From Pacificibacter marinus (lineage in GTDB: Bacteria; Pseudomonadota; Alphaproteobacteria; Rhodobacterales; Rhodobacteraceae), in contig NZ_FNZV01000014.1 in NCBI RefSeq assembly GCF_900109555.1, positions 1 through 64,000 of the forward strand: a stretch of DNA of 64,000 nt, read 5' to 3'. This document shows positions 34,467 to 43,839 of this stretch, one piece after another. Both the position numbers and the translations under genes were made by a program. Each line of letters starts with the position of its first letter. Position 1 is the stretch's first letter. The notes beneath the pieces were generated by a model. It was not told where the DNA came from. It made no database searches and saw only the letters and a program-made list of their open reading frames with translations.

Positions 34467-35962
34467 CAAACCGTTTTTTCTTCGAGATAATTGGATAGGC
34501 CTGCCGCGTTGTTTTCAGCGCCCCATCCTGAGGCCTTAAAGCCACCTTTGGGCAATTCTGGCGAGAAATAGCTGTGACAATTGACCCATACTGTTCCCGC
34601 GCGGATGCCTGCGGACAGGCGGTGCGCGGCGGAAAGGTCTTGGGTCCAGACTGAGGCGGCCAAGCCGTAGTCCGTGTCATTTGCGAGCGCGAGAACTTCA
34701 TCGACCTCATCAAACGGAGTGATTGCGGTCACGGGGCCAAATATTTCTTCGCGCATCAAAGGCATGTCAGGGGATACATTTGCGATCACTGTGGGGCGAT
34801 AAAAGGCTGGTGCATCTGGGATGCGCGTGCCGCCTGCGATAATTTCCGCCCCTGCCGCACGCCCCGCATCAACATATCGTGCAACGCGTTGCGCCTGTTG
34901 TTCATTGACCAATGGGCCAAGGTCGCTTTTGGGATCAAGGCCGTGACCGAGTGTCAAAGCATCCGCTTGGGCTGCCAATTGTTCGGTGAATTGATCGGCG
35001 ACCGAGCGGTGCACGTATATGCGTGATCCGGCGACACACACTTGACCAGAGTTTGCAAAAATACCGCGCGCCACGCCCAGCACCGTCAGCGACATATCTG
35101 CGTCCGGCATGACGATGGCGGGGGATTTTCCGCCCAGTTCCAATGTGAGCTTTTTCAAGTTTCCACGCGCCGAGTTAAGCAAAATACGCCCAACGTCCGT
35201 TGATCCGGTAAACGCCACCTTGGCCACGCCGGGGTGTTTCGCCAGAGCATCTCCAAGATCATGACCATAGCCGGTTAGTAAATTCACGACTCCAGATGGC
35301 AGGCCCGCTTGAACCATCAGTTCCACCAGTCGTATTGCGGTCAAAGACGTTTCTTCCGCAGGCTTCAAAATGACAGTGCAACCGGCACAAAGGGCGGGGG
35401 CCAGTTTCATTGCAGCCATCAACAGGGGTGAATTCCACGGTGTAATGGCGGCGACCACACCGATAGGCTCTGGGCGAGTATAGGCCATGACCTGTTTGCC
35501 CTTTGGGGCGTACCCTATCGATGGGGTGATGGTTTGACCGTGTATTTTTGTTGCAAAACCAGCGTAATAGCGAAATTGCGCAGCCGAGGCTGGGATTTCC
35601 GCAAAACGGGCCGTGGCGTATGTTTTGCCTTGATCAAGGCTTTCCAGTTCGGCCAATTCATCTGCGTTGGCATCAATAAGATCGGCGATCTTCCACAGCA
35701 ACGCTTGCCGTGCGGCAGGCAGCATGTTTGCCCAATCTGGACATTCCAATGCCGCCTGCGCTGCCGCCACAGCCGCGTCAGCATGTGATGCGCCAGCGCG
35801 TGACAAAGTGGCAAGACGGGTGCCTGTGGCGGGATCAAAGGTGTCGAATTGGTCATCTAGCACCTGCCACTCGGCACCGATCAACACCGATTTAGGGCCG
35901 GTTTTCAAGAACTGGCGCGCTGCTTCGGTTTTTGGAGACTGTGGATTGAGACTAAAATTCAT
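34454..35962 (-). CDS. NAD(P)-dependent aldehyde dehydrogenase
   Basis: A 502-residue aldehyde dehydrogenase. ITPWNSPL contains the catalytic-site Asn, KKLTLELGGKSPAIVMPDAD the general-base Glu, and FANSGQVCVAGSRIYVH the nucleophilic Cys; GSTDVGRILL is the cofactor-binding turn. It resembles betaine/gamma-aminobutyraldehyde-type enzymes, but specificity cannot be assigned. It is the last gene of the long leftward operon (ThDP decarboxylase, GMC oxidoreductase, amidohydrolase, oxygenase, molybdenum hydroxylase), so it likely oxidises an aldehyde released by one of these. Confidence 0.92.
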   Translation of the reverse strand: MNFSLNPQSPKTEAARQFLKTGPKSVLIGAEWQVLDDQFDTFDPATGTRLATLSRAGASHADAAVAAAQAALECPDWANMLPAARQALLWKIADLIDANADELAELESLDQGKTYATARFAEIPASAAQFRYYAGFATKIHGQTITPSIGYAPKGKQVMAYTRPEPIGVVAAITPWNSPLLMAAMKLAPALCAGCTVILKPAEETSLTAIRLVELMVQAGLPSGVVNLLTGYGHDLGDALAKHPGVAKVAFTGSTDVGRILLNSARGNLKKLTLELGGKSPAIVMPDADMSLTVLGVARGIFANSGQVCVAGSRIYVHRSVADQFTEQLAAQADALTLGHGLDPKSDLGPLVNEQQAQRVARYVDAGRAAGAEIIAGGTRIPDAPAFYRPTVIANVSPDMPLMREEIFGPVTAITPFDEVDEVLALANDTDYGLAASVWTQDLSAAHRLSAGIRAGTVWVNCHSYFSPELPKGGFKASGWGAENNAAGLSNYLEEKTVCMVI

Positions 35963-36426
35963 TTTATTTCCTTGATGAGATCACGGGCCCGCGCAGCGCC
36001 GCGTAGAATGGAATGATACCCTGTGCAGCGACATATATTTCCCTCAAGCGCTTCGCGGATGACCTCGTCGCTGGCGTCTGGCGTGGTTGTGAAAAGTCCG
36101 GCAAGGCTCATCATTACACCGGGGGCGCAATACCCGCATTGAAATGCATTTTCTTCGGTCATTGCTTGCGCGAGTGTGGCCCCGATGGGAAGGGTGTCCA
36201 GTGCTTGGATTGTGGTGACTTCGCGCCCTGCAACGTGCCAAGACATCAAAAGGCATCCGTTCATGGGGGCACCGTCAAGCAACACCGTACAGGCACCACA
36301 TCGTCCGATGTCACAGGCCACTTTGATGGCAGCCGTGTCACCTAGTCGCTCGCGCAGGGCACTGGCAAGGGTTTCATCTTGTTGCAAAGTTGCAGGGGAT
36401 CCATTGAGGGTAAAGGTGATGCTCAT
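35959..36426 (-). CDS. Molybdenum hydroxylase 2Fe-2S subunit (XdhC/CoxS type)
   Basis: A 155-residue iron-sulfur subunit. The N-terminal plant-ferredoxin-like domain has VACDIGRCGACTVLLDGAPMNGC and the C-terminal helical domain has QCGYCAPGV and NICRCTGYHSI, giving both [2Fe-2S] clusters with all eight Cys. The ATG at 36426 begins MSITFTLNG and overlaps the large-subunit stop by four bases. It passes electrons between the Mo and FAD centres of the fused partner encoded immediately upstream. Confidence 0.94.
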   Translation of the reverse strand: MSITFTLNGSPATLQQDETLASALRERLGDTAAIKVACDIGRCGACTVLLDGAPMNGCLLMSWHVAGREVTTIQALDTLPIGATLAQAMTEENAFQCGYCAPGVMMSLAGLFTTTPDASDEVIREALEGNICRCTGYHSILRGAARARDLIKEIK

Positions 36427-39400
36427 GTGCGCGCGCCCTTTGTCATCATGGTTAGGATATCTTGTGGCGCAAAGGGCGTAACCGTCGGCCATTGTCCCAC
36501 AGCGTCAGCCACTGCATTTGCGATTGCAGCCGTCACGCCCGTGATCCCCAATTCGCCGACACCACGCGGGCCGAAAGGATCGCCTGCGTCCAAGCTTTCA
36601 TGGGCGGTCACGACGATTTCGCTGGGCGTGTCGCGGATGGATGGCATGGTATAGGTGTCAAAGTTTTTCGTCACCATTTGCCCATCTTGCATCATAGCAT
36701 CTTCGGTTAGGGTCATGCCCGCACCTTGTACCAAAGCGCCTTCCATCTGCCCAAGATAGGCGGCCATATCAATCACGGGACCCGCGGCTGTGTGAAGGTC
36801 AAGCCGCGCGATGCGCACGGTGCCGTTTATGCGATTCACAGCCACGCGTGCTAAAGTCACGGCATAGGTAAAAATAAAGCGGGCATTGGATTTGGTGTAA
36901 TCGGATTTAGGAAATTCAAAAAAGGTTTCGACAGCCTCCAAGTCCCCAAGCTCGCTAAAGCTCACAAGCGGAATTGGAGCATTGGCGGTGATGTCCGCTA
37001 CTCCGCCTGGGACGATTTTGAGCCGTTCGGGCGACAAGCCCAACCGATCAGACGCCGCAGTGATGATTTTGGTTGCAAGAGTTGGGGCGGTGTTTTCAAC
37101 TCCGCGCCACACCACATAACCACCGCGCGCAGCAGTGGTCGATCCGCTGTCTGGCGCGCGCCCCGTGTCGCCAAAAACAGCCCGTATATCTGCACGGTCG
37201 CACCCGATTTTATCTGACACAGCGGCATGTAAAGACACGATCAAACCTTGCCCCATTTCGTCAAGACCGCAGAGGGCTTCGATCTTGCCATCTTGCAGAC
37301 GCAGAGCAAAATGCGCTGTGTCATCGGGAATGGTGCCCAGCCCCGTGCCTTGCATCATCAAAGCCATGCCAACGCCCGCAATTTCATCTGGCTCAACATC
37401 GAAATCGTTCCAAATATCAGAGGCTTGTGCTGCATCCAGCATTTCATGCAACCGTTCGGTTGGGGCGATCGTTTGCCCCAAATACCCTGGCGTGCCCGGC
37501 ATGCGCATGTTGAGGCGGCGTATCTTTGCGGGGTCTTGCCCAACCTTTTGAGCCAAACGGTCAAGTTGGCATTCGACCGCAAATGTCATCTGGTTGCTGC
37601 CAAATCCGCGAAACGCCCCTCCAGCCCCGTTGTTTGTATATACGGTGCGCCCGCGTGTGCGGATGTTCGGGATTTCATAAGGGCCTGCACAATGTTCCAT
37701 AGCGGTTTCAGTCACGCTGGGCGACAAAGACGCATAGGCGCCGCAATCCGAGATAAGATCGACCTGCTGTGCAACAAGTTTGCCTTTGGCGTCGCATGCC
37801 GTGCGCATTCGGATACGCATCGGATTGCGTTTGGTGCCTGCCGCAACACTTTCAGCGCGTGATAGTTGTAGGCGCACTTTTCGGCCCGTTTTTTGTGCCA
37901 AGAGGGCAAGAGCAGGCTGAACCGTCAACTCGTCTTTTCCGCCAAATCCACCGCCAATGGGCGAGGTGATGATGCGCAGTTTTTCTTGTGGAATGTCCAA
38001 AATGCGCGCCAGTTGCAATCGATCACGTGCGCCATGTTGGCCACCAACACAGACGAGCAACCCATCTTTATCTGGCGCGGCCCAGCCGCCTTCGGTTTCC
38101 ATAAACCCATGCATCTGGCGTGGGGTCACATAGGTGTCTTCAACAACATGCGCAGCCGTCGCAAAGGCTGCATCGACATCACCGCGTTCTAGCTTGATAT
38201 CATTGATAAGATTGCTGTCTGAATGAACTTTTGGGGCATCATCCATCAGCGCCGCTTCGGGATCAGTGACAAGCGCAAGCGGTTCATAGTCAACTTTGAT
38301 CAACGCCAAAGCGGCCTCGGCTATGGCCGCTGTTTCAGCCGCAACAGCGGCAACTGTATCACCGATATAGCGGACTTTGTCAGAGCAAAAAGCGGGTTGG
38401 TCTTGCATCAAAATACCAAACCGATTGAGACCGCGTACGTCTTTATGGGTGATGACGGCATGCACACCAGGCAAAGCTTGCGCGGCTGTGGTGTCGATGG
38501 ATCGTATTTTAGCATGAGGGTGTGCAGCACGTAGAATGCGCGCGATCAACATTCCGTCTTCGCGGTGATCTGTAAGATACGGCATGGTGCCGCGCACTTT
38601 GGCGGGCATGTCTGGTCGGGTGTGCCAACGATCCCCGCCAGCGTTGCGTGATAAAGTGGTCAAAACGGGTGGTGTTTTCACATCAGGATGCGGCAAAGGG
38701 CGAGCTGGGGGTTTGCGCTTTGTGGCCTTGGCAGTGCCGTGCAGAATACCTTCAGCCAGCGCGAGCGCAGCAACGCGGCGGCGATAGGTGGCCGTGCGAA
38801 AGGCACAACTTGGGGCTTGAACGTTTTGGTCTATCCGTTCGCACAGCGCGGCAGGGTCCAAATCATCGGGGCACTGACCAACAAGCCAGTGTTCGACGGT
38901 GTTCAAACGCTGCGGGGTCACCACTCCGCCCCCAACAGCAAGACGGGATTTGACAATAACACCATCTGAAATGTCCAAAGCCCCCGCGGAAACGATAATC
39001 GCAGGGGTGAACGCGGCCCTAAGTCCGGTTTTGCACCAGAAATGGCGTTGCGCGGGGGTGATCGTGATCGACAAGATTAGCCCAGTGGGCGCGGTCAAAT
39101 AGTCACAAAGAGGCAGTGTTCCTTGTGTCGTCGTGACCTTTGCATCCAGCACCAGCAGCGCGGGCAAAAGGCAACCAGCGCCAAAGCCGATGGTGCCACC
39201 AAGTGTCGCCAAACGGCGGATATTGGGGGCCGCCACATCGCGGGCTGCATCTGACAGCAAAGGCACGCGGCCTTGCCGGATGGCGTCTAGCGTTGTGGCG
39301 GCACCGATGGTGATGTTTCCATCGTCGGCATGGCTGATGCCACAGGGCAAAAGTGGGCCGATGTTGACCATAATTTCAGGGCGCTCAGCCCCTTGCGACC

Positions 39401-39497
39401 ATTGCATCTGTAAAGCTGTGCCGCCAGCAACCGGTGTTGCGCCTGCTTTGATCGCGTCCAAGGTAGCATCCAGCGTTTTTGGGTGGAGTATTTTCAT
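36423..39497 (-). CDS. Fused FAD plus molybdopterin subunit of a xanthine-dehydrogenase-family enzyme
   Basis: A 1024-residue protein combining two subunits normally encoded separately in this family. Residues 1 to about 260 are a CoxM/CutM-type FAD domain (PVAGGTALQMQW and LATLGGTIGFGAG are FAD-binding loops). After a Pro-rich linker, about residues 300-1024 form the molybdopterin subunit with GGGFGGKDE, GAFRGFGSNQ, DEMGQGL and the catalytic-Glu segment RGVGELGITGVTAAIANAV. It overlaps the 2Fe-2S gene by four bases downstream and abuts the cluster-less oxygenase gene upstream. Purine or other N-heterocycle hydroxylation is expected from the neighbourhood. Confidence 0.92.
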   Translation of the reverse strand: MKILHPKTLDATLDAIKAGATPVAGGTALQMQWSQGAERPEIMVNIGPLLPCGISHADDGNITIGAATTLDAIRQGRVPLLSDAARDVAAPNIRRLATLGGTIGFGAGCLLPALLVLDAKVTTTQGTLPLCDYLTAPTGLILSITITPAQRHFWCKTGLRAAFTPAIIVSAGALDISDGVIVKSRLAVGGGVVTPQRLNTVEHWLVGQCPDDLDPAALCERIDQNVQAPSCAFRTATYRRRVAALALAEGILHGTAKATKRKPPARPLPHPDVKTPPVLTTLSRNAGGDRWHTRPDMPAKVRGTMPYLTDHREDGMLIARILRAAHPHAKIRSIDTTAAQALPGVHAVITHKDVRGLNRFGILMQDQPAFCSDKVRYIGDTVAAVAAETAAIAEAALALIKVDYEPLALVTDPEAALMDDAPKVHSDSNLINDIKLERGDVDAAFATAAHVVEDTYVTPRQMHGFMETEGGWAAPDKDGLLVCVGGQHGARDRLQLARILDIPQEKLRIITSPIGGGFGGKDELTVQPALALLAQKTGRKVRLQLSRAESVAAGTKRNPMRIRMRTACDAKGKLVAQQVDLISDCGAYASLSPSVTETAMEHCAGPYEIPNIRTRGRTVYTNNGAGGAFRGFGSNQMTFAVECQLDRLAQKVGQDPAKIRRLNMRMPGTPGYLGQTIAPTERLHEMLDAAQASDIWNDFDVEPDEIAGVGMALMMQGTGLGTIPDDTAHFALRLQDGKIEALCGLDEMGQGLIVSLHAAVSDKIGCDRADIRAVFGDTGRAPDSGSTTAARGGYVVWRGVENTAPTLATKIITAASDRLGLSPERLKIVPGGVADITANAPIPLVSFSELGDLEAVETFFEFPKSDYTKSNARFIFTYAVTLARVAVNRINGTVRIARLDLHTAAGPVIDMAAYLGQMEGALVQGAGMTLTEDAMMQDGQMVTKNFDTYTMPSIRDTPSEIVVTAHESLDAGDPFGPRGVGELGITGVTAAIANAVADAVGQWPTVTPFAPQDILTMMTKGART

Positions 39498-40339
39498 GCT
39501 ACATCAGTTTCTGGCAGTGTTGTGCCGTATGTCAGGCCCTTTTCTTTAAGCCAACGACGATACGCGATGGATGATCCGTCTGCGCGTGTGGGTATTTCGC
39601 TGCGAGGTTCCATTGGCAACAGTAGAGGGCGTTGGTTTTCAACAATGATGCGGTCTTGTAAAAAGATGACCTGTTCAAAGCGCAGCAATTCGGTGTGCGT
39701 TGATGCTTGATCCGTCAAATACATGACGGGTTGCGCACGGCACAGGCCCTCTTCCATAGGTTGGATGAACAGCGCTATCGCATCTTGCATTCCGTCGGTG
39801 TCAGGCACTGTTCGGTAGAGCATGACGATAAACGGGGCAGGGACGCGGTAGACCAATTGAGCAAACTCGCCCTCTGGCCGTGTGGCGGTCATCTGGGGTT
39901 GAAAGAACTTGCAGTTTGTGGCCCAGACCTCATCGACATCGCGACGGATTTCGGTGGTGTAATGTAACACTTCGGTATGCGGCTCTGACCCAAGAATATC
40001 TGCGTGCACGAAAGGGAAATGCGCCATATCGAGAAAGTTTTCCACGACACGCAAGCCAGAAGCGCGCATTTTGACCCAACCACAAGGCACAAATCGGCGT
40101 GTGGTCTCTGCCGCTTCTTCGATGTCAAAGATTTCGCCATTAGGCGTGCCAAGTGTGGTCCAAAGACAGCCGTATTTTTCACGCACCGCAAGGGGCGCGC
40201 CGTCACAGGTGACGCTTTGCCCCGGACCTACGGTGATCTTTTGCCCAAGCAAAAGCGTGTCTTCGGATGTGTCTAAATCCGTTAGCGATGCAACGGCGTA
40301 CCATTCATTCAGCGCGGCTTTGTCTGTGGTGCGGGCCAT
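39494..40339 (-). CDS. Rieske-less non-haem iron oxygenase catalytic subunit (copy 1)
   Basis: A 281-residue protein related to the VanA/NdmA group of Rieske oxygenases. The mononuclear iron site is intact: NFLDMAHFPFVH (His about 107 and 112) and VIFLQDRIIVENQ (probable Asp ligand). The C-terminal PTRADGSSIAYRRWLKEKG is typical. The C-x-H and C-x2-H cluster loops are absent; the N-terminal region keeps only remnants of the Rieske fold, so an external Rieske protein must supply electrons. It is about 60 per cent identical to the protein at 53469-54341. An ATG at 40348 is an alternative start. It overlaps its operon neighbours, so it is not a stray fragment. Confidence 0.88.
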   Translation of the reverse strand: MARTTDKAALNEWYAVASLTDLDTSEDTLLLGQKITVGPGQSVTCDGAPLAVREKYGCLWTTLGTPNGEIFDIEEAAETTRRFVPCGWVKMRASGLRVVENFLDMAHFPFVHADILGSEPHTEVLHYTTEIRRDVDEVWATNCKFFQPQMTATRPEGEFAQLVYRVPAPFIVMLYRTVPDTDGMQDAIALFIQPMEEGLCRAQPVMYLTDQASTHTELLRFEQVIFLQDRIIVENQRPLLLPMEPRSEIPTRADGSSIAYRRWLKEKGLTYGTTLPETDVA

Positions 40340-40340
40340 A

Positions 40341-41714
40341 TCAATCATCTGTCCATTGTTTGGTTGCGCCATCGTTTTCGGCCAGCCATTTTGCGCGGCG
40401 GGTGAACAAGCCGGGTGACAGGAAGTGCACCCGATCAATGATTTCATCCATATCGCCAGTGACCAGTTTTCCGTCGTCCACAACAATCTGGCCGTTGACC
40501 ATGGTCATCGTCACATCGCTGCCCCGCACCGCATGAACGAGATTGTGTTGAAGGTTGAACCACGGACCATCGGGATGAAAAGGGGTCATCCGCGGTTGGT
40601 TGCCATTAACAGCAATGATATCGGCCTTTTTCCCAATTTCGATTGAGCCAGTTACATCGCCAAGCCCCACGGCTTTGGCCCCAAGAGACGTTGCCATTTT
40701 AAGAACCTGCCAACTGTCCATAGCTGCCGCATCGTGATGGCGCAGCTTGCCCAAAAGAGACGTGACTTTCATCTCTTCGAACATATCAAAGTTATTGTTT
40801 TCTTTTTCGCCATCGGTGCCAATGCCCACAGGCACGCCAAGCGCCAGCATATCGGAAATAGGCGCGATCCCTGAGGCGAGTTTCATATTCGATACAGGGT
40901 TGTGCGCGACGGATACGTTGTGCTGTGAGATCAATTCAATTTCGTCTTGATCCAACCAGACGGCATGAGCAAACAGAGTCCACGGTGTTTCGAAAAACCC
41001 CAAGTCTTCAAAGACATGCATCGGCTTCTTACCGTATCGATCCACATAGGCCTGTTTTTCGATCTTGGCCTCAGACGAGTGGGTGTGAAAGCCTGTGTTG
41101 TATTTTTTCGCCATATTAATAGCGCGCTGTTGGCCTGCTTCATCGGAATAAAACAGATGCTCAAGCCCGACCCAAACATTGACCCGCCCGTCTGCTTGGC
41201 CATGCCAATCGTTGATCAGGGCTTCGTTCATATCAAGCGTATCGAAATAGTTGTAATCAGGGTGTTCGCCCACATAAGGCACGGCGATCAGCCTGTTACC
41301 CAGAACTTCAGCGGCGCGTGCGGACCCATCCATATAACGCCACATATCCACCAAAGTTGTCGTGCCACCCAGCAAACTTTCCCCGTAGGCAAGATAGCTT
41401 GAGGCCTCGGCTTCTTCAGGTTGCAACATGCGGTGCATCGGGTTGATGTGCTGGCTCAGCCAATCCCACACTGGTAGTTGTTCGGCTGTGCCCCGCAAAA
41501 AGCCGGAATGCGCATGGGTGTTAATCAAACCGGGCATCAAAACGGCGCGCCCCAGATCTTTGACTTTGGCATCGGGATAGGCGGCTAGAATATCGGCCTT
41601 TTTGCCCACGGCTGTGATCGTATCTGCGCTGATGGCAATGGCGCCGTTGGGGATGACGGTCAATGCATCGTCCATGGTGACAACGGCTTCGGCTGTTAGG
41701 ATGAGAGTGCTCAT
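40341..41714 (-). CDS. Amidohydrolase / aminohydrolase of the TrzN-MtaD-guanine deaminase group
   Basis: A 457-residue metal-dependent deaminase. INTHAHSGFLRG holds the HxH ligands, TGFHTHSSEAK the third His, LFAHAVWLDQDEIELIS the fourth, and GIGTDGEKENNNFDMFEEMK the Asp. This group deaminates or dechlorinates aminopurines, thioadenosines and s-triazines. One of three such enzymes in the window. It overlaps the GMC gene by four bases and precedes the Rieske-less oxygenase. A purine or related ring substrate is expected but not proven. Confidence 0.88.
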   Translation of the reverse strand: MSTLILTAEAVVTMDDALTVIPNGAIAISADTITAVGKKADILAAYPDAKVKDLGRAVLMPGLINTHAHSGFLRGTAEQLPVWDWLSQHINPMHRMLQPEEAEASSYLAYGESLLGGTTTLVDMWRYMDGSARAAEVLGNRLIAVPYVGEHPDYNYFDTLDMNEALINDWHGQADGRVNVWVGLEHLFYSDEAGQQRAINMAKKYNTGFHTHSSEAKIEKQAYVDRYGKKPMHVFEDLGFFETPWTLFAHAVWLDQDEIELISQHNVSVAHNPVSNMKLASGIAPISDMLALGVPVGIGTDGEKENNNFDMFEEMKVTSLLGKLRHHDAAAMDSWQVLKMATSLGAKAVGLGDVTGSIEIGKKADIIAVNGNQPRMTPFHPDGPWFNLQHNLVHAVRGSDVTMTMVNGQIVVDDGKLVTGDMDEIIDRVHFLSPGLFTRRAKWLAENDGATKQWTDD

Positions 41715-43231
41715 ATGGTCTCCAGTATGAATTGGGCGGCGCGTTCGCCGATCATCGTGACAGGCGCGTGCGTGTGGCAGGCAGGGATTTCAGGGATCAC
41801 CGAAGCATCCGCGACCCACAGACCCGTCGTGCCGCGCACCGCGAGGCGTGGAGTTACAGGGGCATCGTCGTCTGCCCCCATGCGTGCGGTGCCAACGCAG
41901 TGAAAAAACGTGGAACATGCACGGCGTACAAAGGTTTCAGTGTCTTTGCCGCTGACTTTCGTGTCAGGGGCGGCGTAGTCTTTAAACAGAGGCGCAAAGC
42001 CTTGGGTGGCCACCATGTCTTGTAGGAATTCAACCCCTGACATCAGCGCTTTGAGGTCACGCGGATCGGCCAAAAGGTTTGGTTGTACCTCTAAAGGTGC
42101 ATCTGGTGCTGTGCCTGTCAGTCGCACATAGCCTTTGGAAAACGACCGCATCACGCCAAGGCCGATGGCAAAAACGTCTCCGTCCAGATCGTACGCGTCC
42201 CAAAGGGCAGGTACGCCTGAGCGCCCTTGCACTGGAAAAGCTAAAAGGTCTGCTTGCGCAAGTGCATCGTCTGATTTCCAAATGGTCAGGGTGCCGCCTC
42301 CATTGCCTTTCATTGGGCCAAGCGGTCGGTTTGCGCGAAAGTTCAGTGCCCGCACCAAAGGGTGGTCTTGTAGGTTGTCGCCCACGCCTTGCGCGAGAAC
42401 ACGGCATTTCAATCTATGGCGCGCCAGTTCTGCCTCTGGTCCAATACCAGACAGCATCAAAATGCGCGGTGTTTCCAGCGCTCCGGCAGATAGAACAACA
42501 CCTTTGCGCGCAGTCAAAATCTGTTCGGTGCCATTGCGAAAAACCCGCAGGCCAGTGGCACGATCACCGGTAAACAACACTTCTGTCGCGGTGGTTTGCG
42601 TGAGCACCGTGAGCCTATCCATCACCGGTTCAAGGTATCCTTGCGCCGAAGTCCACCGTTTGCCGTCCGGCGCGATGTTGAAATTGGCGAGCGCAACACC
42701 AAGAGGTTCAGGCCCATTGGGATCGGCGTTGACGGGCAGCCCCATATCGCGGCCGCCGTCGAGCATGGCTTGGGTTAATGGATGATTAGGGTCGGGGGGC
42801 GTGATGTGCATCGGGCCAGTGGCACCACGTGTTGGCGACGCTGCGCCATGCCACGTTTCACACGCTTGGAATGCAGGCAGACAGTCGTCCCACCCCCATC
42901 CCGGCGCAGTCGCATCCCAACGGTCATAATCTGCAGGAACACCGCGATACCACATCATAGCGTTGGTTGCCGAACTGCCGCCAAGCCCCTTGCCGCGCGG
43001 AATAGAGATGTCGCGGTCTAAAACACGAGGTGTTGGCTGATACTGGTGGCCCCAATCCCATGCGCCAGACTGCAAACCAAACCAGCTGGCGGGGTCTTCT
43101 ATGTCCGGCACGCCAAAGGTTGAACGGCCCGCTTCAACGACGACGACGTCTGCGCCGGCATCAAGCAAGCGGCGTGCCACAGGGGCACCACCGCTGCCTG
43201 AGCCGACGACAATATAGTCGTAAGTGCTCAT
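41711..43231 (-). CDS. GMC-family FAD oxidoreductase
   Basis: A 506-residue flavoprotein of the glucose-methanol-choline family. YIVVGSGSGGAPVARRLLDAGADVVVVEAG is the FAD Rossmann motif, IPRGKGLGGSSATNAMMWYRG the first GMC signature, SAGALETPRILMLSGIG the second, and the C-terminal FFHCVGTARMG with CHTHAPVTMIGERAA holds the catalytic His. It oxidises an alcohol to an aldehyde or ketone. Overlaps on both sides place it in one operon with a ThDP decarboxylase and an aldehyde dehydrogenase, which suggests side-chain oxidation. Confidence 0.92.
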   Translation of the reverse strand: MSTYDYIVVGSGSGGAPVARRLLDAGADVVVVEAGRSTFGVPDIEDPASWFGLQSGAWDWGHQYQPTPRVLDRDISIPRGKGLGGSSATNAMMWYRGVPADYDRWDATAPGWGWDDCLPAFQACETWHGAASPTRGATGPMHITPPDPNHPLTQAMLDGGRDMGLPVNADPNGPEPLGVALANFNIAPDGKRWTSAQGYLEPVMDRLTVLTQTTATEVLFTGDRATGLRVFRNGTEQILTARKGVVLSAGALETPRILMLSGIGPEAELARHRLKCRVLAQGVGDNLQDHPLVRALNFRANRPLGPMKGNGGGTLTIWKSDDALAQADLLAFPVQGRSGVPALWDAYDLDGDVFAIGLGVMRSFSKGYVRLTGTAPDAPLEVQPNLLADPRDLKALMSGVEFLQDMVATQGFAPLFKDYAAPDTKVSGKDTETFVRRACSTFFHCVGTARMGADDDAPVTPRLAVRGTTGLWVADASVIPEIPACHTHAPVTMIGERAAQFILETI

Positions 43232-43839
43232 CAGTTGTGCTCCGATGGGCCCATGATTGTAATGCCCTCGGTGGCTTCGACATGACGCACGAAAATGTAT
43301 TTATCTTCGCGACCATCTGAATGTTTACGCTTGATTTCGGGCTGCACGGTGCCTGACACTTTTGCGATCACCACATAAGGCTCGTTTGCTGCAAGTCCTG
43401 CTTCGCAATGGGCATCAAATTCTTCAACCGTGCGGGCGATGTAGGCGTTTTTAATGCCTGCGCCTTGTGCCATCGCGGCAAGATCAACAGTTCCAGAGGC
43501 CGTGTGGGTTTTGGGTCCACCGATGGATTGATATTGCTCGTTGTCCCAAACCACAACAAACAGATTTTTAGGGCTTTCATTGCCCAGCGTGGGCAAAATA
43601 CCGAGGTTGAACAGCATCCCACCGTCTGTATCAAGCGACACAATTTGACGATCTGGTAGACCTACAGCAAGACCAAAAGCTTGCGGTGTGACGCAACCAA
43701 GTTGTTGCTGAAACAGCGATGCTTTGCGCATATGGGGGGCTGCATTATACCATTCGTCTACAGATGCGCCGAGTGACAGGATAACGAGTTCATTTTCCAA
43801 CCGTGCGGCCAGCTTTGTCATGCAATCAAAACGTTTCAT
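43231..43839 (-). CDS. ThDP-dependent decarboxylase, beta (ThDP-binding) subunit
   Basis: A 202-residue subunit resembling ComE and the C-terminal half of phosphonopyruvate decarboxylase. VSLDTDGGMLFNLGILPTLGNESPKNLFVVVWDN is the ThDP/Mg motif (GDG-like start, N-containing end) and LGCVTPQAFGLAVGLP precedes it. It pairs with the alpha subunit encoded just upstream (four-base overlap) to decarboxylate a 2-oxo acid. Which one (sulfopyruvate, phosphonopyruvate or another) cannot be read from sequence. Its stop overlaps the GMC start by one base. Confidence 0.87.
   Translation of the reverse strand: MKRFDCMTKLAARLENELVILSLGASVDEWYNAAPHMRKASLFQQQLGCVTPQAFGLAVGLPDRQIVSLDTDGGMLFNLGILPTLGNESPKNLFVVVWDNEQYQSIGGPKTHTASGTVDLAAMAQGAGIKNAYIARTVEEFDAHCEAGLAANEPYVVIAKVSGTVQPEIKRKHSDGREDKYIFVRHVEATEGITIMGPSEHN

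Noticed and set aside
37248-37862. 204-residue open frame on the + strand
   Set aside because: Antisense to the molybdopterin domain; no recognisable protein.
39494-40339. Reading the Rieske-less oxygenase as a truncated pseudogene
   Set aside because: A second independent copy (53469-54341) lacks exactly the same cluster loops while keeping all iron ligands, and both sit in intact overlapping operons, so the architecture is real.
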